From contig PBSP01000065.1 of assembly GCA_002726845.1 (NCBI GenBank), positions 1 to 34,667 on the forward strand: a DNA stretch of 34,667 nt. The letters are read 5' to 3'. This DNA is from Methanobacteriota archaeon (lineage in GTDB: Archaea > Thermoplasmatota > Poseidoniia > Poseidoniales > Poseidoniaceae). The translations under genes and the position numbers were made by a program. Within the stretch, counting starts at the first letter, position 1; the number at the start of each line of letters is the position of its first letter. Under the pieces are notes generated by a model that did not search any database, was not told where the DNA came from, and saw only the letters and a list, made by a program, of their open reading frames with translations. Shown in pieces: positions 25,461 through 34,369 of this stretch.

Positions 25461-26900
25461 TCATCCCACCAAAGCTTCCCGGATGCGCATGATTGGACCA
25501 CCATCACCAACCGGAATGGTTTGTCCTTTGCCACATATACCAGGGCTTGCGAGTCGCGCGTCTTTTGTCAATCCGTCAACGTCGTTGAGGATTTGAAGTG
25601 TTAAACCGCTTATGCTTACGTCTCGAAGCGGTTTCGTGATTTCGCCGTTTTCGATGAGATACGCTTCCTGAGCGGCGAATTGGAAGGAGCCACGACCCGT
25701 ATCTACTTGCCCACCTCTGGTGCCGCAAGCATACACGCCGTAGTGAATGTCTTCCACAAGTTCATCGATGTCGTTGAATGAACCGCCCATGATCATGGTG
25801 TTTGACATACGCACCAGTGGATGATGCAATCCGTCTTGTGCACGAGCTCCTGCATTCGGTTCAATTCCAAAATGGTGAGCAGTTTCTCGATGGTTGAGAT
25901 ATTCTGTCAAAATTCCGTTCTTGATGAGCGTCTTTTTGACGGTTTCCAATCCTTCATCATCGATTGGATAGGAGCCATAACCGCCTCGAATTGTTGGATC
26001 GTCGATGACGGTGACGATTTCGTTGCCAATTTTTTGGCCGAGTTTTCCGTCCAAACATGAATCGCCAGCAGCGACAAGATCTGCCTCACATGGATGACCC
26101 AGTGCTTCGTGAATGTAGACTCCAGTTAAATCTCGGTCGGCGACCAATGGCAACTTGCCGCTTGGGGCACGTTCTGATTTGAGCAATCGAAGTGCAGATA
26201 TGCGGGCCTGCTCACCAAGCTCGCCGAGGTCGCACGCCTCGATAAGTTCGAGCCCACCCTCGCCTCCATGACGCATTCTATAGGACACAGGTGCGCCTCC
26301 GTCACGGGCTGTAACCATGCCGTTGACCAGCGAGCGCTGGAACGACCATGTTCGGTCCATGCCTTCGGTTGTCAAAAGTTCCGTATGCAAATGCTCATCA
26401 GACCAGCCACATGATACTGAGATAATGCGTTCGTCATCGTTTGCAGAATGATGAATCGATTGCAGCATTTCCAACTTGGTTTCCAAGCTTGTGTCGCGAA
26501 CGTCTTTTTTCGGCCTCCAATGGATTTCATCTTCAAGCACTGGAATTTCGGCGAGTTGGATGGGTTTGGAGCCGCTCGGTCGACGGGCAGCAACCGCACG
26601 TGCGAGTTTGACAGTTGCTTCGATTTCATTGGGAATGTTGGAAACATCTGTGGTGGAATGAACCCCCCATGCGCCATCTGCAAGTATTCGTAGCGTCGCT
26701 CCAATTTCTTGCCCCGGGATTGCGTGTTCCAATTGTCCATCTTTGAGACGAACCGATGAGGTTGTCTCAGCCATCAATCGGATTTCAGCATAACTTGCTC
26801 CGAAACCCAAAGCTTGCTCAAGCGCATTGTTCATTCGGGTACGATCGAGATACTTGCTTGAGCGAACGTGGTCCGGCGCATTTTGAGATTGGATGACCAT
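25461..26900 (-). CDS. tldD: TldD metalloprotease subunit
   Basis: This is the catalytic partner of PmbA/TldE. The zinc motif HEALGH is at about residues 264-269, and the later conserved segment YACGTRGGQVDTGRGSFQF supplies the cysteine ligand region. From the ATG at 26900 the protein is 479 aa; AAGG lies 6 bases upstream. An ATG at 26834 would start directly at the conserved MNNALEQALGFGASYAEIRL segment, and a TTG at 26942 is also in frame, so the true start is uncertain. The upstream gap to cgi121 contains CATTAATCGAAA on the minus strand (about 26966-26971), a possible promoter element. The substrate is not indicated by the context. Confidence 0.93.
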   Translation of the reverse strand: MVIQSQNAPDHVRSSKYLDRTRMNNALEQALGFGASYAEIRLMAETTSSVRLKDGQLEHAIPGQEIGATLRILADGAWGVHSTTDVSNIPNEIEATVKLARAVAARRPSGSKPIQLAEIPVLEDEIHWRPKKDVRDTSLETKLEMLQSIHHSANDDERIISVSCGWSDEHLHTELLTTEGMDRTWSFQRSLVNGMVTARDGGAPVSYRMRHGGEGGLELIEACDLGELGEQARISALRLLKSERAPSGKLPLVADRDLTGVYIHEALGHPCEADLVAAGDSCLDGKLGQKIGNEIVTVIDDPTIRGGYGSYPIDDEGLETVKKTLIKNGILTEYLNHRETAHHFGIEPNAGARAQDGLHHPLVRMSNTMIMGGSFNDIDELVEDIHYGVYACGTRGGQVDTGRGSFQFAAQEAYLIENGEITKPLRDVSISGLTLQILNDVDGLTKDARLASPGICGKGQTIPVGDGGPIMRIREALVG

Positions 26901-27014
26901 GAGCGTCCTTGTACAGGGGGGTGTTTGAACTCTTTGCTCCAACCATTGAGACGTTCTTCTTTTCGATTAATGTGATGCGACTGTGAAATCACAACCGTTC
27001 TTTTGACCAATCCG

Positions 27015-27566
27015 TTATTGGGCGTTGCCAACATCGGAGAGGAGAATATGACCGATCAAAGAGGCTTCGATGCGGCTTGAATCAAGAGAGTCATCCAAGG
27101 AGATGCCAAGGGCTCGAGCGCCGTTTGCATCGATTTTTAGGATTTCAGAAGTCATGTCCAGACCCAGATTTGTTAGCAGGCTCTCAGCATGATGTTTCAT
27201 TGATTCGACATCCAACGCTGAGGATTGGTCGGGAATATGGAGAAGCCAACCTGCAGTCGATCCGTTTGCAAGACCTGCCCGTTTGAAAGCCTCAGAAACA
27301 TTGTGCGTTCCTGCAAGAACTCTCAAAAATTCAGCATCGAGGGAACGTGCTTGCGCTGTCCCACGTTCTGTATTTCGGTTGCTTACGGTTGTAGCCGTCC
27401 ACAATTGACGGGTTGTTTGAGCGACTTCAGACCTACAGAAAACCCAGCGGTTGTTTGGTACGATCTTTTGAAATGTCTTAACGAAGGAAGACAAATCGAT
27501 AGGCTCCTTACTCTCCCATGACCAACATGGAAATGTATCCCACATTGCAAAGACCTGTACCATCAT
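27015..27566 (-). CDS. cgi121: KEOPS complex subunit Cgi121
   Basis: KEOPS makes the t6A modification at position 37 of tRNAs; Cgi121 binds the tRNA 3' end and the Bud32 kinase. The assignment rests on the C-terminal pattern QARSLDAEFLRVLAGTHNV followed by SEAFKRAGL, typical of Cgi121, and on the size (183 aa). The N-terminal half is less conserved. The ATG at 27566 lies 12 bases after the hel308 stop. A third start at 27545, with AGGT upstream, is possible. No other KEOPS gene is visible. Cotranscription with hel308 is likely from the spacing. Confidence 0.75.
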   Translation of the reverse strand: MMVQVFAMWDTFPCWSWESKEPIDLSSFVKTFQKIVPNNRWVFCRSEVAQTTRQLWTATTVSNRNTERGTAQARSLDAEFLRVLAGTHNVSEAFKRAGLANGSTAGWLLHIPDQSSALDVESMKHHAESLLTNLGLDMTSEILKIDANGARALGISLDDSLDSSRIEASLIGHILLSDVGNAQ

Positions 27567-27578
27567 TGGTCATGAACT

Positions 27579-30155
27579 CTACGCCCAATCCTCTCCATCG
27601 AGCGGCAAATCGTCACTTCGATTCTTCCTCGGAGCCTGACGTTGTTCAATTTGAGCGACCTTTTTCACTTCGGTTAATATGTTCTCAACGAGCTTTGGAC
27701 CCCACCCTCTCCATGATGCGATTTTTTGTCGGTCCCCTCGAGTCATTGCCAGCACGTCTTTTGGTGTCCGTATTCCAATGGATGCAAGCGAACGAGCCCG
27801 CTGCCTCCCCACGTGACGGATTTTGACCAGTCTCAACAAGTCAGCCTTGCATCCGTGACGAACACGTTGTCGAAGGGTATCAAGAGCAGTGGATAACTCA
27901 GCAATGATCGGCATGTGTTCATCAGCAAAGACGTCATCGGTGAGAAGGATTTCACGGCCAGCATACAGCAACCATTCCATCAAATCCACACGATGATGAA
28001 CGTCACCTGGAGAAACGTCGAGTTGCTTCTCAATATCTCTTAGGGTCTCTTCCTCAAACCAGTGTTCCAAACACCATGCAGATTTAACGAGGCCAAGATG
28101 GCGCTCTTCGTATGGAATATCGTGCAGGAGCTCATCTTCGACTGCAGCAGCTTTCAATTGCAAATCTGAGCCGAATGTGAGGTCGGCTGTCTTTGCCCAC
28201 AGAGAAGCAAAATCCGGTGTGCTGCATGCAAGGTGAGTCAATCCAAATTCACTTACAGGACCGTCTTGACGAACCATCCGTCGAACGGCACGACGCATGC
28301 CTGTGCGCAAAATCGATGCCGATAGCGGATCGAGATACAACTGTGCGACGCGCTCACCAATAGGGGTCGCCTCATATTTCATCGCAGGTGGTTCGATGGT
28401 TGCATCATTCCACCCACCGACGTTGTTGAGCGATGTTGCAGAGACAAATCCGAGGGAGGGTTTGCCGTGCGATGAACGCAGCGGTGCGGTTGTGGTTTCT
28501 TCATTGAGCGTAACACCTCCCGAATCCTGAGCCACGCTTACCCATGAGGGAACCTCATCATCCCATGTCTCATCTTCATCAATCGCCTGGTTCTGGCGTC
28601 GTAATTCGTATGAATCATCCACTCCGAGCCTCCTGAGAAAACGTTCCTCAACCAACCAATCCAGCATAGAATCGAGACGTTCTTGCAATTGGTTGGTGGG
28701 CATGGTTGCACCCAAGAACGTCGCATCGAAGAACGAACCGATCGCTTCTCGATGAACCAAGCCTCCAGTCGCAACACAAGACAGGAGATGCATTCTCATT
28801 GCAGGCTCAGCGGACAACTTTGAGGATATGTCTTCGATGGGGCCGAAGAAATAACGCTCGCTGACATCGTCAGCAACTTGCCAACCGTCCGTTCCCTTGC
28901 ACAAAACCCATGCCTCACCAATGGGGTCATAACGAGGCCTTCCTGCACGGCCAAGCATTTGGTGCACTTCCATTACCGGTAAAGGGCGGCTCATGCCATC
29001 GTCCCAACGTTTGATGTCACGAACCAGAACCCGGCGGGCAGGAAGGTTGACGCCGGCAGCAAGTGTTGGAGTTGCGCACAAAGCTAGGACAAGACCGTCT
29101 TTGAAAGCGGATTCAATGGTCTGCCGTTGACGGTGTGTAAGGCCTGCATGATGGAAGGCTACGCCTCCACGTAGGCACTGTGCAAGGAGTTCACCCATAC
29201 TGGTTTGCGTTCTTCCCTCGAGGGATTCTGCGAGTTTATCCAACTCAAGCAAACGCTCTGGATCGTCTTTGGCGAAGCGTTTTTTCACCCGTTCGGACAG
29301 TTTCTTGGCTTCAGATTGCGCACTTCGTCGAGTCCCAACAAAAATCAGGACTTGTCCACCGTGTTCGATGGTGTCTTGAACAACAATCCAGGTTGGATGG
29401 CTGAGAGGTCCCTCGAGATGTCGGGGAGGCGACAGTGCTTGTGTGGATGAATCAACCGATGAGGATTGTATTTTTCGTGGTTCTAAGTGCCGGTCATGTA
29501 GGGTAGCATACTCTAAATCCACCGGACGCCAGTCGGATTGAACCAAACTCGCATCAAGCCATTCGGCGAGTGCTTCGCAATTTCCGACCGTTGCTGATAA
29601 TGCAATCAGTTGAGCATTCGGTCGCAAGGTGCGTAACCTGGTCAGGTTGATCTCAAGAGTCGGTCCACGAGAACCGTCGTGCAACAGATGGAATTCGTCT
29701 GCAACCACGATGGATACGTTGCTCATCAATTCGGAGCGCGTTCTCATCAACGAATCCAACTTTTCAGATGTGCAGATGAGTATGTCAGAATCATCGATGT
29801 TTTTGGCTTCGGCAGTCGCATCACCAATTCCAAGTCCGACCTTCAGTCCCAAATGCTGCCCCAACGTCTTCAGTTCATCGAATTTTTCACTCGCGAGAGC
29901 TTTGAGAGGTACGATGTAAACGGCTCTCGATCCAGGATTTACGGTAAGGAGTTGATTGATAATCGCTATGTAAGCAACGAGTGACTTGCCTGAAGCAGTT
30001 GGAATTGCGAGCAAGATATTGTTCCGTTCAAACAATGGCTTCATTGCATCATGTTGGGGAGGATGCAAACGTTCGATTCCCCAATTCGTTGCAAAAAATT
30101 CGATGGCTTGAACAGGCAAAGAAAGGTTTCGTAGATGCCTTTCTCCCTCGCCCAT
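27579..30155 (-). CDS. hel308: Hel308 family DNA helicase
   Basis: Hel308 is a superfamily 2 helicase that unwinds lagging-strand arms of stalled forks. Motifs in order: Walker A IPTASGKS (about 51-58), DEFH box (about 153-156; DE-x-H in the family), SAT (about 187), FHHAGLTHRQR (about 335), AAGVNLPARRV and QMLGRAGRPRYDP (about 400-410). Then come the winged-helix and ratchet domains, and a helix-hairpin-helix end with RLVKIRHVGRQRARSLASIG. At 858 aa it is longer than typical (about 700). One insert lies between the RecA domains, and a disordered acidic one of about 70 residues lies at about 522-593. The ATG at 30155 is used, since one at 30254 would overlap the divergent gene. Confidence 0.93.
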   Translation of the reverse strand: MGEGERHLRNLSLPVQAIEFFATNWGIERLHPPQHDAMKPLFERNNILLAIPTASGKSLVAYIAIINQLLTVNPGSRAVYIVPLKALASEKFDELKTLGQHLGLKVGLGIGDATAEAKNIDDSDILICTSEKLDSLMRTRSELMSNVSIVVADEFHLLHDGSRGPTLEINLTRLRTLRPNAQLIALSATVGNCEALAEWLDASLVQSDWRPVDLEYATLHDRHLEPRKIQSSSVDSSTQALSPPRHLEGPLSHPTWIVVQDTIEHGGQVLIFVGTRRSAQSEAKKLSERVKKRFAKDDPERLLELDKLAESLEGRTQTSMGELLAQCLRGGVAFHHAGLTHRQRQTIESAFKDGLVLALCATPTLAAGVNLPARRVLVRDIKRWDDGMSRPLPVMEVHQMLGRAGRPRYDPIGEAWVLCKGTDGWQVADDVSERYFFGPIEDISSKLSAEPAMRMHLLSCVATGGLVHREAIGSFFDATFLGATMPTNQLQERLDSMLDWLVEERFLRRLGVDDSYELRRQNQAIDEDETWDDEVPSWVSVAQDSGGVTLNEETTTAPLRSSHGKPSLGFVSATSLNNVGGWNDATIEPPAMKYEATPIGERVAQLYLDPLSASILRTGMRRAVRRMVRQDGPVSEFGLTHLACSTPDFASLWAKTADLTFGSDLQLKAAAVEDELLHDIPYEERHLGLVKSAWCLEHWFEEETLRDIEKQLDVSPGDVHHRVDLMEWLLYAGREILLTDDVFADEHMPIIAELSTALDTLRQRVRHGCKADLLRLVKIRHVGRQRARSLASIGIRTPKDVLAMTRGDRQKIASWRGWGPKLVENILTEVKKVAQIEQRQAPRKNRSDDLPLDGEDWA

Positions 30156-30242
30156 GACCGTAGGTTGTGCCAACGGCTGAAAAGGAATGCGCTTTGTCCT
30201 CGATGCCGACACGCATAAGACCTTCCAGTCTCTACGGAGTTT

Positions 30243-30749
30243 ATGGACGACCAATCCGAACTCTTAGTCGAACAACGCCTGTCTGTGTTTTCTGATGAAC
30301 CTGATCTCAACGATTGGTTCGAAGTCATGTGCGGTGCTGCCATGGCCGTTCTCGGTCTTTTTCATCTCGTGACACCCGGTGAGTTGGTTGACCCTGATTT
30401 GATGCGATGGTTTGCAGCAGCTGTTATTGCGGCTGGGGCAGTTTGGGCCGGTCACGGACTCAAGGACATGGCTGTCAAGGAGATGCGACGTTCTGCGGCT
30501 ATGATGGAGTTGACCGCATCCGCAGCATCGCAAGGAAGCGTCGATCACGGTCTCATTCGTGATGTCCTCCTTAATCCTGACGCGTACAAAGAATTCCTCA
30601 CAAAGGCGTACGAAGAAGCATGGGAAGATGGTATCATTACCGAAGATGAACTCATCGACTTGAAGCGGTTCCAAAGTGCGTTGGGAATCAGCGATGAAGA
30701 CGCAGAGGACATCTCCGAGAAGGCAAAGAAGACATCCTCAGAAGACTGA
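30243..30749 (+). CDS. Small membrane protein with TerB-like C-terminal segment
   Basis: This 168-residue protein has two hydrophobic helices (about 29-46, MCGAAMAVLGLFHLV, and about 57-72, FAAAVIAAGAVWAG) followed by a cytoplasmic helical region. The C-terminal part, AYEEAWEDGIITEDELIDLK and onward, has the acidic turn spacing seen in TerB-like and EF-hand-like helical proteins; calcium or metal binding is a guess. GGAG lies just before the ATG at 30243. It is divergent from hel308 (87 bases apart) and overlaps the convergent large exported protein gene by 12 bases. Its function is unknown. Confidence 0.6.
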   Translation: MDDQSELLVEQRLSVFSDEPDLNDWFEVMCGAAMAVLGLFHLVTPGELVDPDLMRWFAAAVIAAGAVWAGHGLKDMAVKEMRRSAAMMELTASAASQGSVDHGLIRDVLLNPDAYKEFLTKAYEEAWEDGIITEDELIDLKRFQSALGISDEDAEDISEKAKKTSSED

Positions 30750-32765
30750 AGTCCAAATTGAGTCTTTGGTATCATAGGCTATGGACGAACGCTTGGCTTT
30801 TCTTCTTCGATGTTCGTCGTTGAGGACGAAGGTCAATCCGATGGCTAGGCATACAACAGTGATAACCCCAGCATAGGGCATGAAGCCACCGGAAGAACGC
30901 AATGCGTTGAAGGTAGGCGAGTCTTCAACATCAAATTGGGTCGAATATTCAATTTGCAAATCGAGGAGATCAAGAGCACAATCGCACAATGTCACGGTGA
31001 TTCTATCGGGATAAATGGCGGTCTGCAATCGCTTCCATGCTGCATCGTCGATTCCTGCAGGCCGAGTCGACCAGGTTGGTGATGTGAGTGAACCAAACGA
31101 CGTTGTTTCAATCATCGTTGTTTCAATACGGTAAATCGAAGTGGTTGGCTTTTCATCAACCACGAGAAGCGCTTCTAACATCATCAAATCAAGGAGTAAC
31201 GCTCGTGTGGCAACAATGGAAAATTGGACAATGTGTTCATCCAATCCGTCCATTATGCGTCCATCTCGAGCCTCAGAAATTTGGTTAAAGATGAGCTGAT
31301 CCAAGCGAATTTCATCAATTCCATTTACTTGGAGTTGCCATCTTCCGTCGTCTCTCTCATAGGCTGATTCGATTTCCAACCACAGATTCAAACGCTCACT
31401 GTTTCGAATACCGAACGTGGCGCCAACGTGCTCAATCATCGTTGCTTCGGGCGTAGCAGGGCTTGAGACATCCCACAATTGCTGTACTCTCTGCTCCAGA
31501 AGTTGGTCAATGGACCACTCGGATTCGGATTGAATTTCATCAGCCATAGCCCAGAGTGGGTTTACAATACCGCTCAGGATTAAGAGAACGATTGAAGGAA
31601 CCAACAGTGCCATACGCTTGGTTTTTGAGCTAGGGTTACGATACAAGTGAGTCACGAAAAAAATGAGGAATCCGACAACAGGGAATATGTAAAGGCCGCT
31701 GTGTGGTTCAAGTTGTCGTTCTTCTCCCGCTGAGAAATCGAAATATTGAGTTCTGTATTCGACTTTACCTTCAAACTCTGAGGAATCGGTTGGTCCTTTG
31801 CTCTCCACAGCATAAACTCCGCTCCATATGTAAGGTTGGAAACGATCGGTTTGACCGTTCAAACAAAACACGTAGGAACCGGGATCCAGCGCTCTCCAGC
31901 GGTAACTTGTGGTGACCTGATCACCTTCTGCTTTGGTGACGATTTCTGGTGATTGGACTTGGAGACCGTTGGAAGTTCGCAATCGATGAAGCCCGTTACT
32001 CTGCTGCAACTCAAGTGGAACATCCTCCCACTGTATGAGAATTCGAATGATTTCATTCGGTTCAATTTCAAATGACCAGCAATCGGAATCGTCATCGACG
32101 AGGGCTCCGTAGTGTACCTCCTCAAGAGCGGTTGATTTTGGTTGCAGTGCACTCGTCGGCTCGTCCACATCCTTTGCGGCTATGTTTTCCGACCAAGCGA
32201 TGTTCAAGTCGAGGAAGGAGGAACCGCGTAAATGCAATTCCCACGTAGACGGACGGTCGATGGTAAAAACGATTCGAGCCCGAACAACATCGCCTGGCCA
32301 AAGAAGTCTTCCATTATCTAAGTTCAATGGCTCATCAACCCATCGATAACCTGTCTCAGAACCGATTGTGGGCAACTCAGAGCCGCCCGACTCAAGCGTT
32401 GTTACGCTCGAACCGATGATCAGTTTGACCTCCAGTTCAGGCGTGTATACACCTGCTGCGTCACCTTGGACACGCAAGTCGATGATTAATTCATCAAGAA
32501 CATCAGGAAGGACGGCAAGTTCGGTTTGTTCAGGAAACATATCAAATTCAATCGCTACGGATTCTGTGAACAATGGGTTGGCTTGGACAGAACCGGTTAC
32601 AATCTCCTCACCTATTGGAATCGGTGTTAATTGACAAAGATCATCGGAATCGCATGAAAAATAGAGGACAGAGCCTGTTTCTGCATCGGTCAAAGAGGCG
32701 TTGGCTTGAGTCGGTATGGTGCAAAGAAGAGCCACGAGGATTGCCCAACGAAACCCCGATAGCAT
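30738..32765 (-). CDS. Large exported membrane protein, unknown function
   Basis: The 675-residue protein starts with a clear Sec signal peptide (RWAILVALLCTIPTQANA, probable cleavage after Ala23). An ectodomain of about 330 residues follows, rich in beta strands, Asp and Ser. Two adjacent membrane helices lie at about 355-372 and 385-405, then a second polar domain of about 220 residues, and a last helix at about 635-655 before a basic tail. I do not recognise either domain. The ATG at 32765 has GAGGT 6 bases upstream. It follows the SprT-like gene by 36 bases and is probably in the same unit. Its 3' end overlaps the TerB-like gene by 12 bases. Confidence 0.7.
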   Translation of the reverse strand: MLSGFRWAILVALLCTIPTQANASLTDAETGSVLYFSCDSDDLCQLTPIPIGEEIVTGSVQANPLFTESVAIEFDMFPEQTELAVLPDVLDELIIDLRVQGDAAGVYTPELEVKLIIGSSVTTLESGGSELPTIGSETGYRWVDEPLNLDNGRLLWPGDVVRARIVFTIDRPSTWELHLRGSSFLDLNIAWSENIAAKDVDEPTSALQPKSTALEEVHYGALVDDDSDCWSFEIEPNEIIRILIQWEDVPLELQQSNGLHRLRTSNGLQVQSPEIVTKAEGDQVTTSYRWRALDPGSYVFCLNGQTDRFQPYIWSGVYAVESKGPTDSSEFEGKVEYRTQYFDFSAGEERQLEPHSGLYIFPVVGFLIFFVTHLYRNPSSKTKRMALLVPSIVLLILSGIVNPLWAMADEIQSESEWSIDQLLEQRVQQLWDVSSPATPEATMIEHVGATFGIRNSERLNLWLEIESAYERDDGRWQLQVNGIDEIRLDQLIFNQISEARDGRIMDGLDEHIVQFSIVATRALLLDLMMLEALLVVDEKPTTSIYRIETTMIETTSFGSLTSPTWSTRPAGIDDAAWKRLQTAIYPDRITVTLCDCALDLLDLQIEYSTQFDVEDSPTFNALRSSGGFMPYAGVITVVCLAIGLTFVLNDEHRRRKAKRSSIAYDTKDSIWTSVF

Positions 32766-32801
32766 GCGATGACCTCGTCTCTCCGAGTTATGATGCCTTG
32801 T

Positions 32802-33344
32802 TTAGTTTGTTTCCTGTATGTTTGCAACATCGACAAGAGTCGTTGAACACGCCCGACATCTAAAACGGCCGTTTGACCTTCGTTTTCGAGGATATTTCTT
32901 GTTGCAGGTTGTGCAAACCCACAGCCATGTTGCAGAACGCTTTCGCAGGAATTGTGTAAATTCGCGTCCACGTTGGGAGCCTGAAAACGGCCAGTGGCTT
33001 TCCAGCTTACGAAAAGTTGCGTCATGAAATCGATTGCCTAGAGCGTGAAGATATTCATGATACAAAACAAACCGGGCATAATCGTTCCAATCTTCATGCA
33101 ACAAGTGTGGGTGGAGATCGATTGTTTCAACATCCTCAGTTTTCAGTTCAGATGCATTCGCACCTCGACGAAAGCGAGTCACTCCATGACGTTGCGTAGC
33201 GTTTTTTCTGAGCACAGCGAGTGGGATGTCATGGAGCGGATGAATCCGCTCTTCTTCCCAATAATTCATGGTAACCATCTGGTCAATGACCACATGTTTC
33301 AATTGCAACAAAGCATCAGTTTGCATCTTGGATGGTTTGGCCAT
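32802..33344 (-). CDS. SprT-like metalloprotease with C-terminal zinc ribbon
   Basis: SprT-family proteins are zinc metalloproteases; the eukaryotic member SPRTN degrades DNA-protein crosslinks. The active-site motif HEYLH is at residues 96-100, with a third His ligand likely at 107 (GNRFHD). A zinc ribbon follows: Cys144, Cys147, Cys163 and Cys166, in C-x2-C-x15-C-x2-C spacing. The N-terminal about 80 residues match the helical start of SprT domains. Length is 180 aa. The start is ATG at 33344, 9 bases after the thioesterase stop. A role in crosslink repair is inferred from the eukaryotic homologue only. Confidence 0.85.
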   Translation of the reverse strand: MAKPSKMQTDALLQLKHVVIDQMVTMNYWEEERIHPLHDIPLAVLRKNATQRHGVTRFRRGANASELKTEDVETIDLHPHLLHEDWNDYARFVLYHEYLHALGNRFHDATFRKLESHWPFSGSQRGREFTQFLRKRSATWLWVCTTCNKKYPRKRRSNGRFRCRACSTTLVDVANIQETN

Positions 33345-33353
33345 GAAAACATC

Positions 33354-33818
33354 TCAACTCCACCGGTGATAAGCAGGGTGCCCCTCCTTCACCGCTACAA
33401 ACAATCCCTTTCCCGTAGCACACAGTTTGTCGTTGGCCTTGAGCTCCATACGAACATGAACGCGATCTTCACCAATTTCTTCAGGATAGGCTTCAACATG
33501 CAATTCAACCCCAAGCGGTGTCGGTCGTCGAAGAGAAACAGAATACGATGCCGTAACGGTGCACGGTGGCTCATCTAGACCGTGTTGGTCCATGAGAGCA
33601 ATGGCTGCAGCCCAATTGCCGTGACAATCAAGTAACGTTCCGATAATTCCTCCGTTCACCATACCGGGAAATGCTTGATGTTCTTCTGACGGTGTGAATT
33701 TCAATTCCAACCCGTTGCCTTTTCGATACGAATCGATTTGCAGTCCTTTTTCATTGGCAGGGCCACAACCAAAACAGATTGACGAAGGGGCATACTGTCG
33801 TTGAACACCCTTATCCAT
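33354..33818 (-). CDS. Hotdog-fold (PaaI/THEM4-like) thioesterase
   Basis: This is a small acyl-CoA thioesterase-type protein with a hotdog fold. The N-terminus has SSICFGCGPANEKGL, as in the THEM4-like branch. The core has FPGMVNGGIIGTLLDCHGNW, matching the H/N-GG-x(4-6)-D active-site region of PaaI relatives (the usual HGG is NGG here). Then comes CTVTASYSVSLRRPTPLG, the dimer strand. From the ATG at 33818 (AAGG 7 bases upstream) it is 154 aa; a GTG at 33824 is also in frame. It is the first gene of a unit with SprT and the large exported protein. Substrate unknown. Confidence 0.8.
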   Translation of the reverse strand: MDKGVQRQYAPSSICFGCGPANEKGLQIDSYRKGNGLELKFTPSEEHQAFPGMVNGGIIGTLLDCHGNWAAAIALMDQHGLDEPPCTVTASYSVSLRRPTPLGVELHVEAYPEEIGEDRVHVRMELKANDKLCATGKGLFVAVKEGHPAYHRWS

Positions 33819-33917
33819 GGGCACGCCTTGGTTAAGCGGCCCTTAGAGTATCGCCTCTGGCTTACGCTCATTTGGTCCAAAATCCAAGGCTTTTGGGAGC
33901 CTTTTGTTGTTCGCTGT

Positions 33918-34241
33918 TTATCCTTTGAGTTCGTTCTCCAAGTATGTTACGAAGTGATCCATGTGTTTGCGGTATTTCTTCACAAACGATTCGGGGAGTC
34001 GTGAAATGATTGAACCTCTTAATGCTTTCAGGTTCCGTCCCTTCCAGTAGCCTTGCAGTTCACCAAACATTCTCAAGTTCATCAGTTGTTCGCCGAATGA
34101 ATTCTTGCAGCAACGTTTGGTGGTTTTGTTGCTTTTGGAATTGAACTTGACCTGTTTTTTTGTTGTTTGGTCGTAGTTCATTTTGCTGTTTCTTCTCCCT
34201 GTCCGTTTCTTTCTTCCTTTGTTTTTACGATTGTTGTTCAT
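33918..34241 (-). CDS. Small Lys/Asn-rich basic protein, unknown
   Basis: The predicted product is 107 residues. Residues 1-50 are low-complexity and strongly basic (Lys, Arg, Asn, Thr), and residues 50-107 look like a small folded helical domain (SFGEQLMNLRMFGELQGYWK, then FVKKYRKHMDHFVTYLENEL). GAGGAAAG lies about 7 bases before the ATG at 34241, which supports expression. The base composition of its first half differs from its neighbours, with long polypyrimidine runs on the plus strand. Nucleic-acid binding is plausible from the charge but not shown. It may be a recent or foreign gene. Confidence 0.5.
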   Translation of the reverse strand: MNNNRKNKGRKKRTGRRNSKMNYDQTTKKQVKFNSKSNKTTKRCCKNSFGEQLMNLRMFGELQGYWKGRNLKALRGSIISRLPESFVKKYRKHMDHFVTYLENELKG

Positions 34242-34276
34242 GCTTTTCTTTCCTCAATTGCTTTCGAATAATGTCG

Positions 34277-34288
34277 GGCGTTTCCGCC
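34277..34288 (-). other. Hairpin with GAAA tetraloop upstream of the small basic gene
   Basis: On the minus strand GGCG-GAAA-CGCC forms a perfect 4-bp stem with a GNRA-type loop, 35 bases before the start codon of the 107-residue protein. It would be part of that gene's leader if transcription begins upstream. The rest of the 128-base gap (34242-34369) shows nothing I can name. Confidence 0.25.
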
Positions 34289-34369
34289 AAACACTCATCT
34301 TTCTATTCGCAAATTACGAGGCCGCTAGAACATAGGAAATCCCACAGGGGTTAAAATCCGTCTTCGAGA

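Noticed and set aside
34340..34365. Sequence resembling a tRNA T-loop (GGTTAAAATCC)
   Set aside because: The flanking bases do not pair as a T stem, and no anticodon or acceptor stem could be found around it.
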